DNA of 64,000 bases from Lepas anatifera (lineage: Eukaryota > Arthropoda > Thecostraca > Lepadidae): assembly GCA_034440635.1 (NCBI GenBank), contig JAOTON010002201.1, positions 62,001 through 126,000 on the forward strand, written 5' to 3'. The number at the start of each line of letters is the position of its first letter. The first letter of the stretch is position 1. A program made the position numbers and the translations under genes. A model generated the notes under the pieces. The model did not search any database. It saw nothing but the letters and a program-made list of their open reading frames with translations, and was not told the DNA's origin. Below are positions 21,374 to 32,370 of this stretch, one piece after another.

Positions 21374-22243
21374 CTGCATACTGCGTATGACGAAACCCAA
21401 CATTGTGTGCCATTTTGCAATAATGGCGTCAATATGCGGCGTAAAGGTGAGTTTTGTGTCCCGTATTATTCCGAGGTCTCGCGCCTCTTAGCGACCTTCC
21501 AAAGCCGTTCGATCAAACAGGTATGTGGTGAGGAAGGGGTTTTGCAGAGTGCAGATAGAAAAATGTTATGGTGTTGCATCTTGAAGGATTTAGTTTTAAG
21601 CGCCAGGTCCTTGACCACTCAAATAGTTCGTTAATATCGGCCTGAAGAGCCTCGGCATCAGCGAGTGAAGAAATGCGATGGTACAGTTTTATGTCCTCAG
21701 CAAAACTAATGCAATTGGTGCCGATGATGGAGGGGAGTTCTGCCGTGAAGCAGATGAACAACAAGGGACCACATACACTGCCTCCTGGCACGCCTGACTG
21801 GACGGTACACCACCCAGAAGCTTCCCCGTCAAGCACAACCCGCTGCCGACGGTCAGTGAAATAGGATTCTATCCAGGAGTAGGCGCGTCCGGTTATGTTG
21901 AACATGTTTAGTTTATGTAGCAGAAGTGAATGATTGACACTAGTAAATGCGGAGGAATAGTCTGTATACATCGCGTCTGTTTGCACACCTCTCCTGAATA
22001 TAATTCCAGCAATGTTCTAGGAAGACAGCCAAATTCGAAGTGCAAGAACGATTTGGGAGAAAACCGTGTTGACTAACTGGAAGATTTGGAAGACAGTGTG
22101 CCAAAGGGAATCGCATACTACCTTTTCAAGAATTTTGGAGCACAGTGGGAGAAGAGAAATTCCACGGTAGTTTGCAGGGTTCCTTTTGTCTCCTTTTCAT
22201 GAATTGGTATTATATTGCATCTTTTCAGGACTTTGGGAAAACA
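21374..22243 (-). pseudogene. LINE-A reverse transcriptase
   Basis: RT of a CR1/Jockey-like LINE. Reading on the minus strand: finger region NPANYRGISLLPLCSKILEK at about 22,110-22,170 (reached by a frameshift), motif A AMYTDYSSAFTSVNHSLLL, motif B SGVPGGSVCGPLLF (SGVPQGSVLGPLLF in active relatives), and motif C degraded to CISFAEDIKLY (FADD lost). Then come EWSRTWRLKLNPSRC and, in another frame, DLGIIRDTKLTFTPHID. The last recognisable LINE-A residues are FVIRSMQT, at the LINE-B junction. The changed motifs and frameshifts mean it is inactive. Confidence 0.8.
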
Positions 22244-22975
22244 CCTTGGTTGGTTATTTGGGCTTAGGGGGCGCACCAGCCTGGCAAGGCCATATAGCGC
22301 CCAAAACAGTACAATTGCTAAAAGTGTTCCATGTGGAACATGGAACAAGAAGGACGCGTGATTCAGAGGTTCATTATCAATTTCGGTGTCAATACCTCGC
22401 TGTGCGAGTGAATGGCAAAGCAAACAGAGACGTGCACACACACTACTAACATCAGCCCCTCCTGTACTGAAAAAACAGACACCCCACAAGATCCACCAGG
22501 CAACGCCGAGCAGAGAGCGCCCGGCACGAGGCGTCGGGGCGTCAGTTCCGACGCCCACTCCGTACCCCGGACCCAGGGGGCCCGGGAGTACGGGGAAGTC
22601 CCTGAGTTCGCCCGGGCGCCCAGCAAACAGCTGGGCAACTAGGCGGGCTCCCCCCTGCGCTGCCCTCCCACGGAAGACAGGCGGAAGCCACATTTTCATG
22701 TGATCCACGCCCGCCCTCCGCCGGACGGCAGTGTAGTCCCAGCACGGGGCGTAAACTCCACAGGGGAGTCAGGCGCTCGGCGTCAGGCAGCCCTCCGCGC
22801 AGCGTCACCCGGAGGACCCCCAGGGTATGTGCACAAGGCATTAGGCTACAGTGTGCCAAACAGTGTTCATCTGAGATCCTCACAGAGCATGTTGTGCTTA
22901 ACCAGGGTCATAGATGATTCTAAAATTGATGGCCTTCAGGAAAGTCAGCACACGTTTTTTAGGTTCACGTTTTTT
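22244..22975. other. Unexplained GC-rich segment between LINE-A domains
   Basis: About 730 bp separates the end of the endonuclease (RFKK) from the RT finger region. It is GC-rich at 22,480-22,840, has a small dyad GTTCCATGTGGAAC near 22,326 and resembles no linker known to me. It may be another insertion, but no target duplication was found. The long minus-strand open frame here combines this DNA with the LINE finger domain and is not a real gene. Confidence 0.45.
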
Positions 22976-23951
22976 TAAAACGATGTGCCGCCTTCTTTTC
23001 CCTAAGGGCACGCTGAACGTCAATGTGGAACCATGGGGAAAAATTTCGGGAGCGTGTAACAGTTGGTACAAAGTTTGATACAGCAGTATTTACAAAACCG
23101 TAAAACATTACCGTAGCATCGTTTACATCCATACCGTTCAGCATGGCCCATGGTAAGCAACGAAGCGCGGCACGTAGACCGTCAAAGTCTGCTCTACGAT
23201 AGTTGAAGCCGCTGGTTCTCGTAATTTTGGGAGGTGGGAGACACATAGCAAAAAAATGTGATACAGTTCGGTGATAATCTGATTCAAACGGGCCGTCGTT
23301 AAAACTTGTCTTAATGTCACTGCGGCAGGACAAAACAAGATCCAAAATAGCGTCCCCCCGTGTTGGAAGGAGTACCGACTGCGTTAAATCGTTTAAATAA
23401 AAACCATCCAAAAACTGCTCTGCTCGGTTAGACCTTCCACGTAATTCTGCTACACCGCGGCTTGGCCATTCCATTTCAGGAATATTGAAGTCACCTACTA
23501 TAGCCAGAGGCTTACCAGTTTCTCTAAAACTACGGATACAGTCAAAGAGATGACCGATGTCTCCGTCCTTGTCCGGTGCCCGGTAGCAGATGACAACGAA
23601 GACGTTACGGTTGACGCCTACTTCGACCACCATCACCTCAGTGTCGGGCTCAAAGTCTTGGCGTCTTGCTGGTCTAAGATAGGACTTAACGGCGCAGGCG
23701 ACACCCCCACTGTGAGTCGGCCGGTCCCTCCGAAACCAGGTGTGGGCATCCCAGCCGAACTGGAGCTCGGTGTCTGCCAGGTCCTGCGTCAGCCATGTTT
23801 CAGTGAAGGCCACGACGTGGTGACAGCTCAGGTCAGGGGCCTGGGCTCTCAGCACATGCAGTTTGTTGCGCACACTGCGCAAGTTCTGGCAGGAGACGGA
23901 GAGATGTTGCTGCGAAGGACAGGTACGGTGTGTTGCAATCTGGGCAACATT
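22965..23951 (-). pseudogene. LINE-A APE-type endonuclease domain
   Basis: A continuous frame of over 300 codons encodes an apurinic/apyrimidinic-like endonuclease that nicks target DNA in LINE retrotransposition. Landmarks in order: SVSCQNLRSVRNK (Asn), FTETWL (Glu), FRRDRPTHSGGVACAV, VVICYRAP, AIVGDFNIPEMEW (DFN), ILDLVLSC, SDYHRTVSHFF (SDH replaced by SDYH). The frame is open upstream and is joined to the 2A-like peptide by a single stop codon at 23,952-23,954. Confidence 0.85.
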
Positions 23952-24209
23952 TTATGGCCCTGGGTTCAACTCAATGTCACCCGCAAGTAGTATCTCCCAG
24001 TTGCATCTCAGTCGCCCGTGCTGTGCTGAGGCTTCTGATTGGGCGCTGTAAGGTGTTCGCCCACGAAACCACCGAACCGTCACCGTCGGCACACGCAGTC
24101 TCTGTGTATGTAGGTGGGCAGCATCGGAGCAAGTATGGCAAACCACGGAGTCTCTGAATACCGTCAGTATAGCTAATAGGAGACAAAGAGTCTCAGTAAT
24201 ATGAAACAT
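23952..24209 (-). CDS. LINE-A N-terminal peptide with 2A-like sequence
   Basis: Eighty-five codons from Met to LLAGDIELNPGP (23,955-23,990). DxExNPGP is the 2A consensus, which makes ribosomes skip a peptide bond before the last Pro. 2A-like sequences are known at the start of several invertebrate LINE polyproteins. The N terminus (MFHITETLCLLLAILTVF) is hydrophobic like a signal peptide. The codon right after the final Pro is TAA, and the same frame then continues into the endonuclease, so one base change would join them. Whether the stop is ancestral or a mutation cannot be decided here. Confidence 0.75.
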   Translation of the reverse strand: MFHITETLCLLLAILTVFRDSVVCHTCSDAAHLHTQRLRVPTVTVRWFRGRTPYSAQSEASAQHGRLRCNWEILLAGDIELNPGP

Positions 24210-26036
24210 AATTTCAATTCCTATTTCGATATGCCTTCCTTTTAAATTGCCTCTGTGAGACTGATGCAGCGTTCTTCATGTGTAAACAAAAACACCGATT
24301 ATTCAGTAGCCACGACGTCTTCTCGTCGATTTTACTTAAAAACGTTAAATTGAAATGCTAGAAGAGCACGCACGAGAGCACACAATTGAGACGGGCCTAT
24401 TTTAAGCGAATTATGTCGATAACGAAGAAAATAATTTGGCTCTGGGCTCAAAGTGCTGGAAACAGTATTTTTAACACACATCTAACTTATTTAATAAAAT
24501 ATAACCACCATTTATCTTAAATGTGCAATACTACGTTGTTTCAATGGACTATCAGCGTGATCCTCTTACGGCTTACACTAAGCTTTTTTAAACATTACCG
24601 AGGGGGCGCCATCTGGACCAAGGGGCTCCACTTTTGGACGACAAAACCTATCAGGGGGCGCCAAATACTATCGTGGGGGCGCCGATACTCGCATCGGGGG
24701 AGGGGGACTGAGAAGGTACGTTTCAGGGAGACGCCATCAATCTTTCACAGGGCACCGAGGGTCGATCGGCAGGGAGGGGGGCAAGTGCCTCCCCTCTTTC
24801 CTCCTGGGTCCGCCTATGACGTTAGATAGTTTTTCACCTCCTGACTAATGTCTAGGCCAAGAATAGCTGACCTTCTCACTGACGGTGGTGTGATAAAAGC
24901 TACAGCACTCAGCAGACCGGAACACAAGTGTGGTAGTGCTGCCCTGCTGATGGTGCGCCGAGTGCTCTCGGTGGTAAATCTCCCACATTGGCGCTGTCGT
25001 CCGCCAGATCGTAAATATCCCACTGAAATCGCGATACGGCATTTTTTACCGACTAACAGAGTCATGTAATTGGAGGCAAATGCTGGCTGCAGAACTTAAA
25101 GGGCTACGAAATCAGTTTTGAGTCGGTCTCGGTTTCGAAAAATTGGGAAAGAGTCGGAAGCATTATTTTTGAAAATGCAATACCAGAAGCTTTGAATTTC
25201 AAATTCGACTCCTCACGTGAGGAATATGAAAGAGCATCATCTATGTTGATGTGTGTGGAAGAATATCTTCACTCGCATGGTTGCTTTTAGGCCCCCTACA
25301 GGAGAAATCCTTCGTTTTGTCCTTCGCTTGGCCTGATCACGCGGGGCACTTCTGAACAAATTTGGTACGTTGATTGCGACCCCAGGCAGATGCTACATCC
25401 TCTCAATCAGATGTTGTCGGCGGGCATAATCTGCACGCGATGTCATATTTCTTCCGAAATTACAGCACGCAGTGGATAGATGCGCAGTCTTTGTCGCAAT
25501 TTACTCGCCAGCTCTTTATCAAAACAAACGTATCTCTAATCGCTCAAAGGATAAAGCTGCATACTTAACCCTGCGCTGCTCGTTAATTCTGAGGAAAAAG
25601 AGCGCGAGAGAGCTACCGTCTGATGCTCCGAACACCTTAATTTTGGTATTTACTTTGGACAGTCAATATATGACTGCAAAAGGTGGGAAGATGACTCAAT
25701 TTTTAACCTCCTGCTGACATGAGACTGTCTGCTCTAGAACCAGAGGTCCGCTGACTCATTTCGACTACTTGTAATAAATTCTGCACATGCTGGTTGGAAA
25801 CCTTCTTTCTCGATGTGACTGAAATATTGGGGGCTTATGGGAAGTGGTAGCCAGACACACGGGACGGGCCATTCCTAGTTCCACGCTTATGTGGAAACAT
25901 ATTTTGTTGAATACCTGATCAAGACGAATGCACTCGACTATGGCAGATAACAAATGCAAAATCTACCCTTGATCCTGCAATCATAATTTATCAAACTTCG
26001 AGCAGAGACCTGGATGATTAATAAAAAACCGTGAGA
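24210..26036. other. Gene-free stretch with a GGCGCC-type MITE fragment
   Basis: 24,210-24,590 may include the 5' UTR of LINE-A; nothing else is recognised. 24,600-24,815 is a fragment of the family seen at 37,150-37,430 (GGGGGCGCC, then a GGTCCGCCTATGAC end). 24,830-26,036 shows no supported feature. Confidence 0.45.
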
Positions 26037-26049
26037 AATAAGGATACTG

Positions 26050-26237
26050 CTGGGGCCGTGGTGGTGTAGTGGCTAGCACGCTTGCTTTTCACGCGGCTGA
26101 TCCGGGTTCGAGGCCCTGCGGATTCCCTGAACAAGGAATAAGCGGACTCCCGAAAAGCCCTTCCAACCGGGAGAGAGCTGACGGCACAATATGACCCTAG
26201 CACTCTGCGAATTGATAAGCCTCAAAATTATTATTTA
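26050..26237 (+). mobile_element. tRNA-Glu-like SINE (SINE-1), copy 2, with TSD
   Basis: A 13-bp direct repeat with one mismatch flanks it (AATAAGGATACTG at 26,037-26,049; AATAAGGGTACTG at 26,238-26,250). The head reads GGTGGTGTAGTGGCTAGCA (A box) and GGGTTCGAGGCCC (B box), with TTC in the anticodon loop, hence Glu-like. The acceptor stem does not close. The body matches the minus-strand copy at 955-1,126, and the 3' end is A/T-rich (ATTATTATTT). Confidence 0.85.
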
Positions 26238-26654
26238 AATAAGGGTACTGAAGCCAGCCAGGAGCGGTGAGCCGGAGCAATGCTCCACTCCTCGCTGGCC
26301 CCTAATTACCTACCGCGTAAGCTGCTGGACTTGAGCCCGACTTAGGCAGAGCAATTAGATTTATGATGATAAGCGAGAGACCGACTTTTGGCCATACTTC
26401 TCCTGCTCATTTGCAAGTAAGATTCTGTGACTTTATCCTCCGAGATGGAAATTGGTTATTTTCTTGAAATCTGGGAGCTCAGTAAGATGAGGGCCAATAA
26501 TAACACACCTACTGATTAAATCTGCCACTCTCCAGTATATGGCATTTTGTAAGTCCAATAGACCTTTGGGTAGAAAGAGTCTTAGTGATAAACGGAAACG
26601 CACGAGGTTTAGTGGCGGAGAAAAACATTAAGAGATCAAAATAGCGGTGATAAA

Positions 26655-26933
26655 TCAGAATTCCACATATAGCGGTAAGTCTTCGTATTTCGCGCCACAA
26701 AGTTCGATCAGGTGTGACCAAATGACCCTCGAAACGCTTAGCCCATTCTCAAAATTCCAGGGCTGGTATGATACCTGCACTTTGACCCAGGTCCAACGCT
26801 CTTTCACCATTTTCTGGAAGTCCAGAAATGCATCAGCGATGGGAACTAGTTTTTTCCGCAGGTATTTACATTCTGTTGGTGCACGGCTCGATAATACGTG
26901 GCGGCCGCGGCGGAGCCGGCTTGGGTCCGCCAT
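26655..26933 (-). CDS. Hypothetical 92-aa ORF with strong Kozak context
   Basis: The ATG lies in CCACCATGGCG within a GC-rich patch (GCGGCCGCGGCGG, about 26,900-26,925). The product begins MADPSRLRRGRHVLSSRAP and is basic, with KERWTWVKVQV in the middle. No domain is recognised. It ends at a TGA in AT-rich DNA. It could be a first exon whose frame runs into an intron, or a chance frame. On the other strand another ORF starts at the same CCATGG. Confidence 0.25.
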   Translation of the reverse strand: MADPSRLRRGRHVLSSRAPTECKYLRKKLVPIADAFLDFQKMVKERWTWVKVQVSYQPWNFENGLSVSRVIWSHLIELCGAKYEDLPLYVEF

Positions 26934-27177
26934 GGTGGAAAGACAAACAACCACGCTGATAGTGTTCGACAACTGCAGTATCGTCAGCCGGCTCTCTCGT
27001 ATGGGCTGCAACATCGAGGCGCGAAGAAATGCCGAACAGATCTATCTGGCCTTAAAAATGCAGCTCTGCAATGTCGAGGGAAGAGAAGGATACACTCTCT
27101 TGCCAACGCGTAGCAAAGGGCTTCGGAAAGCCTACGTTTCTTGTGGGAAGAGGCAATGTGATGCGAAAGGAGATTGA
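26932..27177 (+). CDS. Hypothetical 81-aa ORF divergent from its neighbour
   Basis: It opens at the ATG of GTCCGCCATGGTGG, a good initiation context, and encodes MVERQTTTLIVFDNCSIVSR followed by GCNIEARRNAEQIYLALKMQ. No family is recognised. A longer frame open from 26,647 exists in the same phase. Evidence for expression is nil; it is listed because codon-like composition and start context exceed those of other short frames nearby. Confidence 0.2.
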   Translation: MVERQTTTLIVFDNCSIVSRLSRMGCNIEARRNAEQIYLALKMQLCNVEGREGYTLLPTRSKGLRKAYVSCGKRQCDAKGD

Positions 27178-27179
27178 AA

Positions 27180-28910
27180 TTGGAAGGGGATGAGAATGGG
27201 TGATGGAAAAGAAGACGACAAGAAGATGAAACACCATCTTAAACGTGACTTGTGTGGGGTGGGAGTAAAAGTGTCCCTTGTAAGAGCTGGTGAAGAAAAC
27301 ATATCCATCAACCTTTTCCATATGTATTAGGATACGTTTAATGGCTGGTCCGTAACGGATGCAAACGTGTAAGAAAACAATTTTGAAATCAACCCTTGCA
27401 ATGGCTTTGCTAAGCCATGCTTTAGAAGAAAAAGCTTTGTTTTTGGAAAGGCTGTTGAACATATGCAACACACTGGCCATCCAGTGTCAGACCTGGGCTC
27501 AAAAGGAACTTTGCCTACAAAATTGCATACAGTCGTTACAAAGAATAAGACCAGGCTCATTTCTACGAATTCTCTTATGGTAGAAACAGAGCGTCGTTAA
27601 ATTTTGTGTTTTCGTTTCACGCGTTGTTTTGGCAAGGCGAGGATCCATTTACTGGTCGCTAGTGCGCCTTTGAAAGCGGAGAAGAGGCGGAGGGCTGTTG
27701 ACGGCTTCCGGCACGTGACCCGCCCGCGATATCGCCGAGTTCTAACCACGTGTTTTTCTCCAGAACTTGGGAGCAATAAACTAGAATAGTGGATAAGTTG
27801 TCTTCTGGATAGAAGGCTGCAAGACACGCAGAGCGTGGAACTATATAACTATGTATATCTTATGAGATGGTTCTCTGTACTGTGCTATTGGCTCGACAGT
27901 ACTATTATTATTAATGATTGTCACAAGAAGTGATTAGCTCAGTTTTGCGTGAAAATAACCAAACAATTTTCTGAGTCTAACTTTGGTCAAAAAGTAATCT
28001 CACCGGTGTTTGAATTTGTGATTTGTGAGTTCTGATAAGCACATTTTGAAATTTAGTTAAATCCAGAATTTTTTCCGGATCAATGATGACATTGATGACG
28101 AACGGAATTGGCAATAATACCGTACTTCCAATCCGTTACACCAGGGTCTGGAATGAGACAACATTTTAGCATCTTTCCCATTCCGCCACATTTCAGTCTG
28201 GACTACCCAATTCCATGCCGGAAATCTATCCAAAAGGGGGCTATATCCCGTCACATTCTCGGCATTTTCCTGTCAAATTAAAATAATCCCATCCCATACC
28301 ATTCCATTGCGTCCCAGAATTCGCAATCCCTTGTCACGTGCCATCCTCACGCCGTCAGCTATACCGTTCGGCCCACCGGAAGCCACCGCCACTCGTCTGC
28401 CACCGGATGTCCGCGATTGTGCAACGTGCAACAGGGACTGCAGCGGGCTGTCGGTCACACCGGCGTGGTACTCGCAGCCGGTCGGCGGCTGTCTATCGAC
28501 CATTTCCAGACGCACCGCTGCCCAGCTGCGCAGCTGTCCGTATGACGAAGCAGGCTGTCAGTCCCATGGGCGTACTTTTTTAACTGATTGGGAAGGAGGA
28601 AAATATGAAATAATCCCAATAACCACAATATTAAAGAATAGCATAAGCCGATGTGTATCTTAGGCTTCCCACGAGCCTGCAGAAGTGCATGAAACGAATT
28701 TAAAGCCCTTGAAATGAAAGGAACCGAACCTAACATGATGCTTTAATACTGCTTCAACTTTAGTTGGGGTGCCCGGGCACCCGAAAAGGACATAAATCCA
28801 GACCACTGGTCGGTCCCGTGTTGAAGTTCACATGCCGATGAAACCAGCTTCTGGCGCTTTCTTGGACGATTAATGGCAGCCTAATCTGCTAGCTTACGTT
28901 ACTACAGTAG

Positions 28911-28913
<3 letters not shown>
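27180..28913. other. Gene-free stretch
   Basis: No protein family is recognised. 27,600-27,790 has CACGTGAC and CACGTG boxes and a TTTTTCTCCAGAAC run also found near 6,055-6,067, perhaps a fragment related to the 3,801-6,101 element. 28,320-28,560 is GC-rich and open on both strands but without a domain or clear splice sites. Confidence 0.35.

Positions 28914-28975
<62 letters not shown>
28914..28975. repeat. (TA)n microsatellite
   Basis: About 31 uninterrupted TA dinucleotides. Confidence 0.97.
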
Positions 28976-28978
<3 letters not shown>

Positions 28979-29304
28979 GGCGTATCACATGCGAGGTAAA
29001 CTGCCTAAATTTGCATCGCAATATGCTGTTATACCCACATGACATGTTGTCATTTTGTTAAAGAATTCAGAGAACATGAGACATGGCTTTATATTCGCTT
29101 TCGACATCACCTTAAGAAAAATGTAAATTTACAAATTGCACAAGACCGTGAAAATCTTTACTTCAGTTTAGGAACCAGACTCGTCAGTCTAATGAATTAT
29201 GTGCCCACCCTTGCTGTACCCACGCCTTCTTACCTGTAAGGGAACCAAACGAAAATTGATAGGACATTTGAAGATTAGCCTTAGATAAAGTGAAAGGGTT
29301 TCTA

Positions 29305-29307
<3 letters not shown>

Positions 29308-29341
<34 letters not shown>
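29308..29341. repeat. (GA)n microsatellite
   Basis: Seventeen uninterrupted GA dinucleotides in a purine-rich setting. Confidence 0.97.
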
Positions 29342-29343
<2 letters not shown>

Positions 29344-29639
29344 CATTTATTCTACTCCTTTGAAAGAGAGGGAGGCCATGTTTAGCAGCATAGACACATT
29401 CCGCTTTCGGGACTGCCTCCGAGATCAGCTCTATAGGCAGGGAGGAAGCTATCTAGATTACCATAACGCCATCCAGAACGGTGTCTTCCAACATTATGAG
29501 TCAGCGCACGGTCTCTCGGATAGCCCATGTCAAAGTTATACGATAAATCGTGAGGGAAGCCTGAATGAAACGCTCCATATCATTGCATCGCGGCAAGGAA
29601 GTTCAGGTGGAAGGGTGGAGAGCTGGGATCGATTAAGAT

Positions 29640-31112
29640 AGGCTGCAGCGAACAGACAGGCCAGGCTGCTGTGGTAACCACGGGAGTTAGTAGAGGCAAG
29701 GCACGCTGCTGCGTTAGGCACGGGAGTTATTAGAGACAGGCCAGTGCTGGCTCCGGGAGCTGGTACAGACAGGCCACGGGAGCTGGTGCAGACAGGCCAC
29801 GGGAGCTGGTACAGACAGGCCACGGGAGCTGGTGCAGACAGGCCACGGGAGCTGGTACAGACAGGCCACGGGAGCTGGTGCAGACAGGCCACGGGAGCTG
29901 GTGCAGACAGGCCACGGGAGCTGGTGCAGACAGGCCACGGGAGCTGGTACAGACAGGCCACGGGAGCTGGTACAGACAGGCCACGGGAGCTGGTGCAGAC
30001 AGGCCACGGGAGCTGGTACAGACAGGCCACGGGAGCTGGTGCAGACAGGCCACGGGAGCTGGTGCGGACAGGCCACGGGAGCTGGTACAGACAGGCCACG
30101 GGAGCTGGTACAGACAGGCCACGGGAGCTGGTACAGACAGGCCACGGGAGCTGGTGCAGACAGGCCACGGGAGCTGGTACAGACAGGCCACGGGAGCTGG
30201 TACAGACAGGCCACGGGAGCTGGTGCAGACAGGCCACGGGAGCTGGTGCAGACAGGCCACGGGAGCTGGTACAGACAGGCCACGGGAGCTGGTGCAGACA
30301 GGCCACGGGAGCTGGTGCAGACAGGCCACGGGAGCTGGTACAGACAGGCCACGGGAGCTGGTACAGACAGGCCACGGGAGCTGGTGCAGACAGGCCACGG
30401 GAGCTGGTACAGACAGGCCACGGGAGCTGGTACAGACAGGCCACGGGAGCTGGTGCAGACAGGCCACGGGAGCTGGTGCAGACAGGCCACGGGAGCTGGT
30501 ACAGACAGGCCACGGGAGCTGGTACAGACAGGCCACGGGAGCTGGTGCAGACAGGCCACGGGAGCTGGTGCAGACAGGCCACGGGAGCTGGTGCAGACAG
30601 GCCACGGGAGCTGGTGCAGACAGGCCACGGGAGCTGGTGCAGACAGGCCACGGGAGCTGGTGCGGACAGGCCACGGGAGCTGGTACAGACAGGCCACGGG
30701 AGCTGGTACAGACAGGCCACGGGAGCTGGTGCAGACAGGCCACGGGAGCTGGTACAGACAGGCCACGGGAGCTGGTGCAGACAGGCCACGGGAACTGGTA
30801 CAGACAGGCCACGGGAGCTGGTGCAGACAGGCCACGGGAGCTGGTGCAGACAGGCCACGGGAGCTGGTGCAAACAAGCCACGCTGCTACGGTGGTCACGG
30901 GAGCTGGTACAGACAAGCTACGCTGCTAAGCTGACCACGGGAGCTGGTACAGATAGGCCACGCTGCTAAGCTGGCAACGGGAGTTAGTACAGACAGGCCA
31001 GTACTGACTGCGGAAGCTGTTACAGGCAGGCCAGTGCTGGCTATGCTGGCCACGGGAGCTGGTACAAACAGGTCACGCTGCTAAAGTGGCCACGGGAGCT
31101 GGTGCAGACTTG
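29640..31112. repeat. Diverged flanks of the minisatellite
   Basis: On both sides of the uniform core (29,640-29,754 and 30,882-31,112) the repeats are longer, about 40-46 bp, and alternate a CACGGGAGTTAGTACAG-type half with a CACGCTGCTAAGCTGG-type half. This suggests an older longer unit from which the 23-bp half was amplified in the middle. Confidence 0.75.
29755..30881. repeat. 23-bp minisatellite, about 49 units
   Basis: The unit begins CACGGGAGCTGGT and ends CAGACAGGC, with one common A/G alternation in the middle (GGTACAG or GGTGCAG). Two units carry GTGCGGAC (near 30,063 and 30,662) and one GGAACTGG (near 30,792). Because 23 is not a multiple of three and the unit has no stop on either strand, all six frames are open over roughly 29,880-30,875, giving six open frames of over 360 codons. 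These are not genes. No spliced or promoter context was found. Confidence 0.95.
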
Positions 31113-31329
31113 CACCGCATACCACACATCGCATAAATTCTCACCAGTGTTATTTACCTGCCTTGGCTACGTCACTACTGCGGTTGTTTCACCTCCGGTG
31201 CTGTGACGACCGGGCCTGTTCATCTCCGGTGCTCACCGGGGAGCCATGGTTGCCAGGGCGGCGGAGTGACACCAAAACCGCCTCCTTCACCAGCACGAGG
31301 AATCTGCATAGGCTTCATTTCGGAGACGC

Positions 31330-31555
31330 CATTCGAGCTCTGAGGGGGCGCTCTTCAGGCCAGGGGCGCGAATTCTTAAGGTGTGCTTTATAAGAGGAGC
31401 GCCAAATCGCTACTTGCATCCAGGGGCGGGGGAAACGATGTTTCAGGGGCGATGGTCGATTCTAGGGGCACCGGGTGATTCTATGGAAGCAGTGGGGGAG
31501 GGTCGGAGGGGGGGCATGTGCCCCCTGTTTGCTAGATCCGCCTGTGAGAAGCTAT
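31330..31555. repeat. GGGGCGC-rich MITE fragment
   Basis: It has the GGGGGCGC/GGGGCGGGGG reiterations and the typical end GGGGGGCATGTGCCCCC followed by GCTAGATCCGCCTGTGAG, which read inward is CTCACAGGCGGATCTAGC, a hAT-type MITE end. The left end is not defined. Confidence 0.5.
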
Positions 31556-32370
31556 CCAGGGTCACCGAATGTCAACTACGGCATCTGCGAGCCGCGCGGC
31601 GGCGCCGGCGGCATCTTACTCTGTATGCTAATACCAGTAATCGATAGTCAAACGGTTGGACGGGCTGGCGGCCGAAGGCTGGAGTGGTTTCCGATAAAGT
31701 GCCCGACTCCGGCGTTATACGGCCTCATTACCCAGGCCCGTGTACGCGCCGTGGACGGCCCCGCTCAGCATTGTTAGGCAAATACTGAACTGTTCCGCTC
31801 TGCGCAAATGCGGTGCATTCAAGCCTGTGCCCAGGGCGAACAGGGAGAGCTTTCTCGGCTACACAAGGGGGGTAATTGGCTGGCAATGAATGATGGCCCG
31901 ATAGCCGCAGCAGCAGGGATCAGATAGTGGATCTATGCTGGCGCGGACTGCAGGAAGTCGCTGAGGGCGTGCCGGCGGGGCAGGTCCGCTGGAGGTCGCC
32001 GCGCCGGGCCGCCTGCCTGTCGGCTCCGGCCGGCTGTTGACTGTTTACCGCGACTCAGGCCGGCGGCACTGGCCATTAACCGCAGCCGCCGCAGGCAGCG
32101 CGGACACCGGCAATTTCTGCGGCGCGCCCGCTGGAGATGCGGCTGTCATCTCGGGCTGCGGAGGGCAGCGATAGTTCTGTGTCAGGCCTTGGCGCTGACA
32201 GGTCGGTCTCCCCCGCAGGCGGGATCGTCTTCATTCTGGACAGTAGTGCCCGATCATCCGTACTGTCTTGCTCACCGGCTGATTCAATACAGCTGCTTAA
32301 CAAGCTTGTTAGAGCCGTGGGTAGAGCGCAAGAAACGTTTCTGTCGAGCGCGCTTCCGTTCTAATCTTAA
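31556..32370. other. GC- and CpG-rich stretch
   Basis: High GC with many CpG dinucleotides, peaking at 31,960-32,160 (GCGCCGGGCCGCC, GCAGCCGCCGCAGG). It could be a CpG-island-like promoter of a gene outside or not recognised here, but no start codon with an identifiable protein follows on either strand. Confidence 0.35.

Noticed and set aside
22118..22708. 196-codon minus-strand frame
   Set aside because: Its C-terminal part is the LINE-A RT finger region in a shifted frame and the rest is the unexplained GC-rich block; not one gene.
26050..26125. tRNA-Glu gene
   Set aside because: A and B boxes are present, but the acceptor stem does not pair and a SINE body with target duplication follows.
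28273..28663. GC-rich frames open on both strands
   Set aside because: No domain and no convincing splice sites; the strand cannot be decided.
29755..30881. CRISPR-like array
   Set aside because: Units are contiguous with no unique spacers, and the DNA is eukaryotic.
29536..30969. Six open frames of 360-446 codons
   Set aside because: They are translations of a 23-bp stop-free repeat in all frames; no start context, domain or splice signal supports a protein.
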